DNA from: a candidate division WOR-3 bacterium
GTDB taxonomy: Bacteria > Hydrothermota > Tepidihabitantia > Tepidihabitantales > Tepidihabitantaceae
Length of the DNA stretch: 45,531 nt
Reading direction: 5' to 3'
Assembly (NCBI GenBank): GCA_039801365.1
Contig: JBDRUN010000010.1
Coordinates: 1 to 45,531 of the forward strand
Made by a program: the position numbers and the translations under genes. Positions 42,934 to 45,531 of this stretch are shown here, one piece after another (the first letter of the stretch is position 1; each line of letters opens with the position of its first letter). The notes under the pieces were generated by a model. The model made no database searches and was not told the origin of the DNA. It worked only from the letters and a program-made list of their open reading frames with translations.

Positions 42934-43406
42934 CCAGTGCTTCACCCCCGGTACTGCCCTGGGCACCACCTGCGGCGGTAACGGCCTTGGTCGCCAATTC
43001 GACACCGACTTCTGCGCCTGCTTCGGTTAGTGCTTCCCGGCCTGCCTCGGCCACTGCGTCGGTGCGCGTACGAGTCACTGCACCTGAACCTGCCCCTGCA
43101 ACCGCAAAGGAACTAGTTTCGAGAAAAGCCTGCGAACTCGTGTCGGCCGTCGCCCAAGTCCGAGTCTGAGAAATTGTTCAGAAGCCGGCCTCGACAATGG
43201 CCAGGGCGGTAGCCGCCTACCGAACGACCCCTACCCTTGAATTGCCGGCCTGTGACTATGTCGAAACCGACTGATAATCAGAGCGTTACTCATGCCTGGC
43301 CAGACTTGCTCAACTGCTGTTTCTTGCAACGCCCCTGAACGCAACACCGGCATACAGGGCACAAAGCAACAACGACCTTAAGTCCTGAACCACCAGACCG
43401 CGGGAG
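42934..43406. other. Gap between UbiA-type gene and ymdB; low-complexity stretch
   Basis: From about 42940 to 43170 both strands are open in one frame and would encode Ala/Thr/Ser/Val-rich peptides. Two imperfect 24-base units begin at 43016 and 43040 (GCCTGC-TCGG---TGC). A hairpin GGCGG-TAG-CCGCC lies at 43205-43217. The rest, up to 43406, shows no gene, T-run terminator or known RNA. Confidence 0.5.
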
Positions 43407-44207
43407 CTAACTGATGTCAACCTCAACCCGGCGTGTGATGCGCTCGATTGACTCGGCCCGGCCGGTCTCGGTGTCAATCGTCACTAGGACACCGTTGACC
43501 CGCAGGTCGGTCTTGGCCGGGTGAAGTCTGACCGGTAGTGAATCCAGAACCCGGCTCAGGGCCTCCTCCTTTCGCATTCCCAGCACCGAGTCGAACGAGC
43601 CGCACATGCCGACGTCAGTGATGTACGCCGACCCCTGCGGCAGCACCTGTTCGTCTGCAGTCTGAACATGGGTATGGGTGCCAAGCACGGCAGAAACACC
43701 ACCGTCCAGGAACCAGCCCATCGCCTGTTTTTCCGCGGTCGCCTCGGCGTGGAAGTCAACAATAATCGCCCGGGTTTGGGTCCTCATTTCAGCTACGAGC
43801 TGTTCGGCCCGCTGGAACGGGCAGTCCAAAGGCTTCATGAACACGCGGCCCTGAAGATTGACAACGCCAACCATCCAGCCGTCACGCTCATATACTGCGC
43901 AGCCCCGGCCCGGAGCTCGTGACGGAAGGTTTGCAGGCCGAAGCAGTCGGGATTGAACTGGAAAGTACTCCCATGCCTCCTTGCGGTCGAATGCGTGGTC
44001 TCCGGTTGTCAGACAATCAGCCCCGGCCGCGAAAAGCTCTTCGGCCAGCCTTGGCGTGATGCCGTAACCGGCGGCGGCATTCTCGGCGTTGACGATGACG
44101 AAATCCGGCCGGCAGGTCTCCCTCAACCCGGACAGCGCCGCCTTGACCGCAAACCGGCCCGGTTCAGCGCAGACATCGCCGAGAAAAAGCACTCGTCTAA
44201 CGGGCAT
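43407..44207 (-). CDS. ymdB: YmdB family metallophosphoesterase
   Basis: A 266-residue phosphodiesterase of the YmdB type, which in known members hydrolyses 2',3'-cyclic nucleotides and affects RNase Y-linked RNA turnover. The metal site is spread over LFLGDVCAEPGR, NAENAAAGYGIT, GDHAFDRKE, VDFHAEATAEKQA and GTHTHVQTADEQ. GDH replaces the more common GNH. Translation from ATG 44207 gives MPVRRVLFLGD; the ATG lies inside the last codons of rny (11-base overlap), so the two are coupled. The frame also allows 44228. This rny-ymdB order is the common one in bacteria. Confidence 0.92.
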   Translation of the reverse strand: MPVRRVLFLGDVCAEPGRFAVKAALSGLRETCRPDFVIVNAENAAAGYGITPRLAEELFAAGADCLTTGDHAFDRKEAWEYFPVQSRLLRPANLPSRAPGRGCAVYERDGWMVGVVNLQGRVFMKPLDCPFQRAEQLVAEMRTQTRAIIVDFHAEATAEKQAMGWFLDGGVSAVLGTHTHVQTADEQVLPQGSAYITDVGMCGSFDSVLGMRKEEALSRVLDSLPVRLHPAKTDLRVNGVLVTIDTETGRAESIERITRRVEVDIS

Positions 44208-45531
44208 AGTCAACCGCCCGGGTTTCACGCACGACCATCACCTTTATCTGTCCCGGATACTTGAGCTCGCTCTGAATCTGGCTTGCGACCTTTGCCGCAA
44301 GCTCGCTGGCGTCCTGGTCCGAGACTTTGTCCGGTTCGACCAGCACGCGGATTTCCCGGCCGGCTTGAATCGCGTACGCCTTTTCCACACCTGGGAATGA
44401 CGATGCAATCGTTTCCAGGCTCTCGACGCGCTTGATGTAGGCATCGAAGCTCTCGCGTCTGGCCCCGGGCCTTGACCCTGAGATGCTGTCGGCGGCTGCG
44501 ACCAGAAATGCATAGGGCGATTCCGGAGTTACTTCCTCGTGGTGCGCGGCAATCGCATTCACTACCACCGGGTCCTCAGCGTACTTGCGGACCAAGTCGG
44601 CGCCGATGCGTGCATGAGTCCCTTCAACCGAATGGTCCAGCGCCTTGCCGATGTCGTGCAGCAGCCCGGCCCGCTTGGCAACCGAGGCATCCAGCTCAAG
44701 TTCCTGGGCCATCAGCGAGGCAAGGTAGGCAACTTCCTTTGAATGAAGCAGAACGTTCTGACCGTAGCTTGTGCGATACCGGAGCCGGCCAAGCATCCGG
44801 ACGAGCTCATCGGCAAGGCCGACGATCCCCATCTCCAGTACCACCGACTCGCCCGTTGTTCTAATCGCAGCATCCAGCTCTTCGGTTGTACGGGCAACCA
44901 CCTCCTCGATTCGAGCCGGGTGAATCCTGCCGTCCTGCACCAGTTTCTCCATTGCGAGCTTGGCCACCTCGCGTCGTACCGGGTCGAAACCGGAAATGAT
45001 GATGGCGCCGGGCGTGTCATCAATCATGACCTCGACCCCGGTCAGGGTCTCAAACGTCCTGATGTTACGGCCCTCGCGGCCGATTATTCTGCCCTTGAGC
45101 TCGTCGGACGGCAGGCTGACGACCGACACCGTTGTCTCGGCGGCATGCGAAATCGCGCACCGTTGGATCGCGGCAACGATTATCTCTCGTGCCTCGATCT
45201 CAGCCCGTGCCCTGGCCTCGTCCTTGATGTCCTTGATCATCTGCGCGGCCTCGAGTCGCGCCTGATTTTCCAGATTACGGAACAGCTCCCTGCGCGCCTC
45301 CTCGGTTGACAACCCGGAAAGTCGCTCGAGCTTTGCGTTTTCAAGCGCAATGAGCTGGTCAAGCCGCTCCATCTTGGCTTTGAGAATCTTCTCCCGCGAA
45401 GCAAGTTCGCGGTCCTTCCGGATAAGGTCGGCCTCCTTCTGCGTCAGCACGCTGTCGCGCCGCGCCAGAAAACCCTCCCGGCTTGCCAGTCTTTCCTCAA
45501 TTCGGGCCAGCTCGCGCCTGGTCGCCGCGGT
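44197..45531 (-). CDS. rny: Ribonuclease Y (5' end beyond window)
   Basis: A membrane-anchored endoribonuclease that starts mRNA decay. The frame is open to the right edge and continues the coiled coil (LARIEERLASREGFLARRD), so the N-terminal membrane helix lies outside. In order: coiled coil, KH domain (GRIIGREGRNIRTFETLTGVEV) that binds RNA, and HD domain with LLHDIGKALDH and AHHEE as the metal and catalytic residues, then the conserved C-terminal region ending YPGQIKVMVVRET. The first in-frame GTG inside the window, 45450, is internal. Followed by ymdB with an 11-base overlap. Confidence 0.95.
   Translation of the reverse strand, partial: TAATRRELARIEERLASREGFLARRDSVLTQKEADLIRKDRELASREKILKAKMERLDQLIALENAKLERLSGLSTEEARRELFRNLENQARLEAAQMIKDIKDEARARAEIEAREIIVAAIQRCAISHAAETTVSVVSLPSDELKGRIIGREGRNIRTFETLTGVEVMIDDTPGAIIISGFDPVRREVAKLAMEKLVQDGRIHPARIEEVVARTTEELDAAIRTTGESVVLEMGIVGLADELVRMLGRLRYRTSYGQNVLLHSKEVAYLASLMAQELELDASVAKRAGLLHDIGKALDHSVEGTHARIGADLVRKYAEDPVVVNAIAAHHEEVTPESPYAFLVAAADSISGSRPGARRESFDAYIKRVESLETIASSFPGVEKAYAIQAGREIRVLVEPDKVSDQDASELAAKVASQIQSELKYPGQIKVMVVRETRAVDYAR

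Noticed and set aside
42861-43169. Plus-strand 102-codon ORF opposite the UbiA N-terminal extension
   Set aside because: It is antisense to conserved UbiA coding at its start and owes its openness to the low-complexity composition.
1-45531. CRISPR array, prophage, integron or rRNA/tRNA genes
   Set aside because: I looked for short regular direct repeats, integrase or structural phage genes and tRNA T-loop sequences; none is convincing apart from the dead transposase.

Overview
This window looks like a piece of the chromosome of an uncultured, Gram-negative-type bacterium of moderately high GC. Several large secreted proteins end in an FlgD/type IX-sorting-like C-terminal domain. Together with an LpxB homologue, a predicted outer-membrane barrel protein, UPF0016, DUF4321 and DUF1015 proteins, this resembles candidate phyla such as WOR-3 (Stahlbacteria). 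That placement is an inference; no rRNA or tRNA gene is visible to test it.

Layout. 1-7496 (+): the end of a 2-hydroxyacyl-CoA dehydratase activase, a MEMO1-AMMECR1 fusion, fabD, a half-size UPF0016 transporter, truD and a protease/propeller/barrel surface protein. 7540-9346: a small GIY-YIG-like gene behind a terminator-like leader (-), a dead DDE transposase remnant, two hairpins and a DUF4321 membrane protein. 9511-16455: two giant secreted proteins (Kelch and 5 x CARDB) fired from divergent promoters. 16456-17064: no recognisable gene. 17065-23569: an LpxB homologue (-), agmatinase plus a tiny Cys-rich protein (+), then a secreted propeller protein, a WecA/TagO transferase and a GT2 glycosyltransferase (-). 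23732-27996 (+): a two-subunit family I CoA-transferase and two acyl-CoA dehydrogenases. 28119-30554 (-): a GGQ release-factor-like protein and an ABC-F ATPase. 30691-33972 (+): serA, DUF1015 and a TGS GTPase. 34042-42015 (+): a compact chain ugd-uxs-oxidoreductase-glycosyltransferase-ftsE-ftsX-envC-like, then holB. 42020-45531 (-): a UbiA-type phosphoribosyltransferase, ymdB and rny.

How genes work together. The CoA-transferase and dehydrogenases, with the activase at the left edge, fit fermentation or oxidation of organic or amino acids through CoA esters. ugd, uxs, the oxidoreductase, both GT2 enzymes, WecA/TagO and the UbiA enzyme fit nucleotide-sugar and undecaprenyl-linked glycan assembly. 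ftsEX with a degenerate LytM protein fits control of septal peptidoglycan hydrolysis.

The most distinctive signal is in the promoters. At least twelve gene starts are preceded by a -35 TTGAnn and a -10 TAnnnT separated by exactly 16 bases. For several genes without a Shine-Dalgarno sequence (MEMO fusion, DUF4321, lpxB, ABC-F, ugd) the -10 box ends only 5-8 bases before the start codon, which predicts leaderless mRNAs. Genes with longer leaders carry good Shine-Dalgarno sites. The GIY-YIG-like gene has a complete intrinsic-terminator structure between its promoter and its ribosome binding site.
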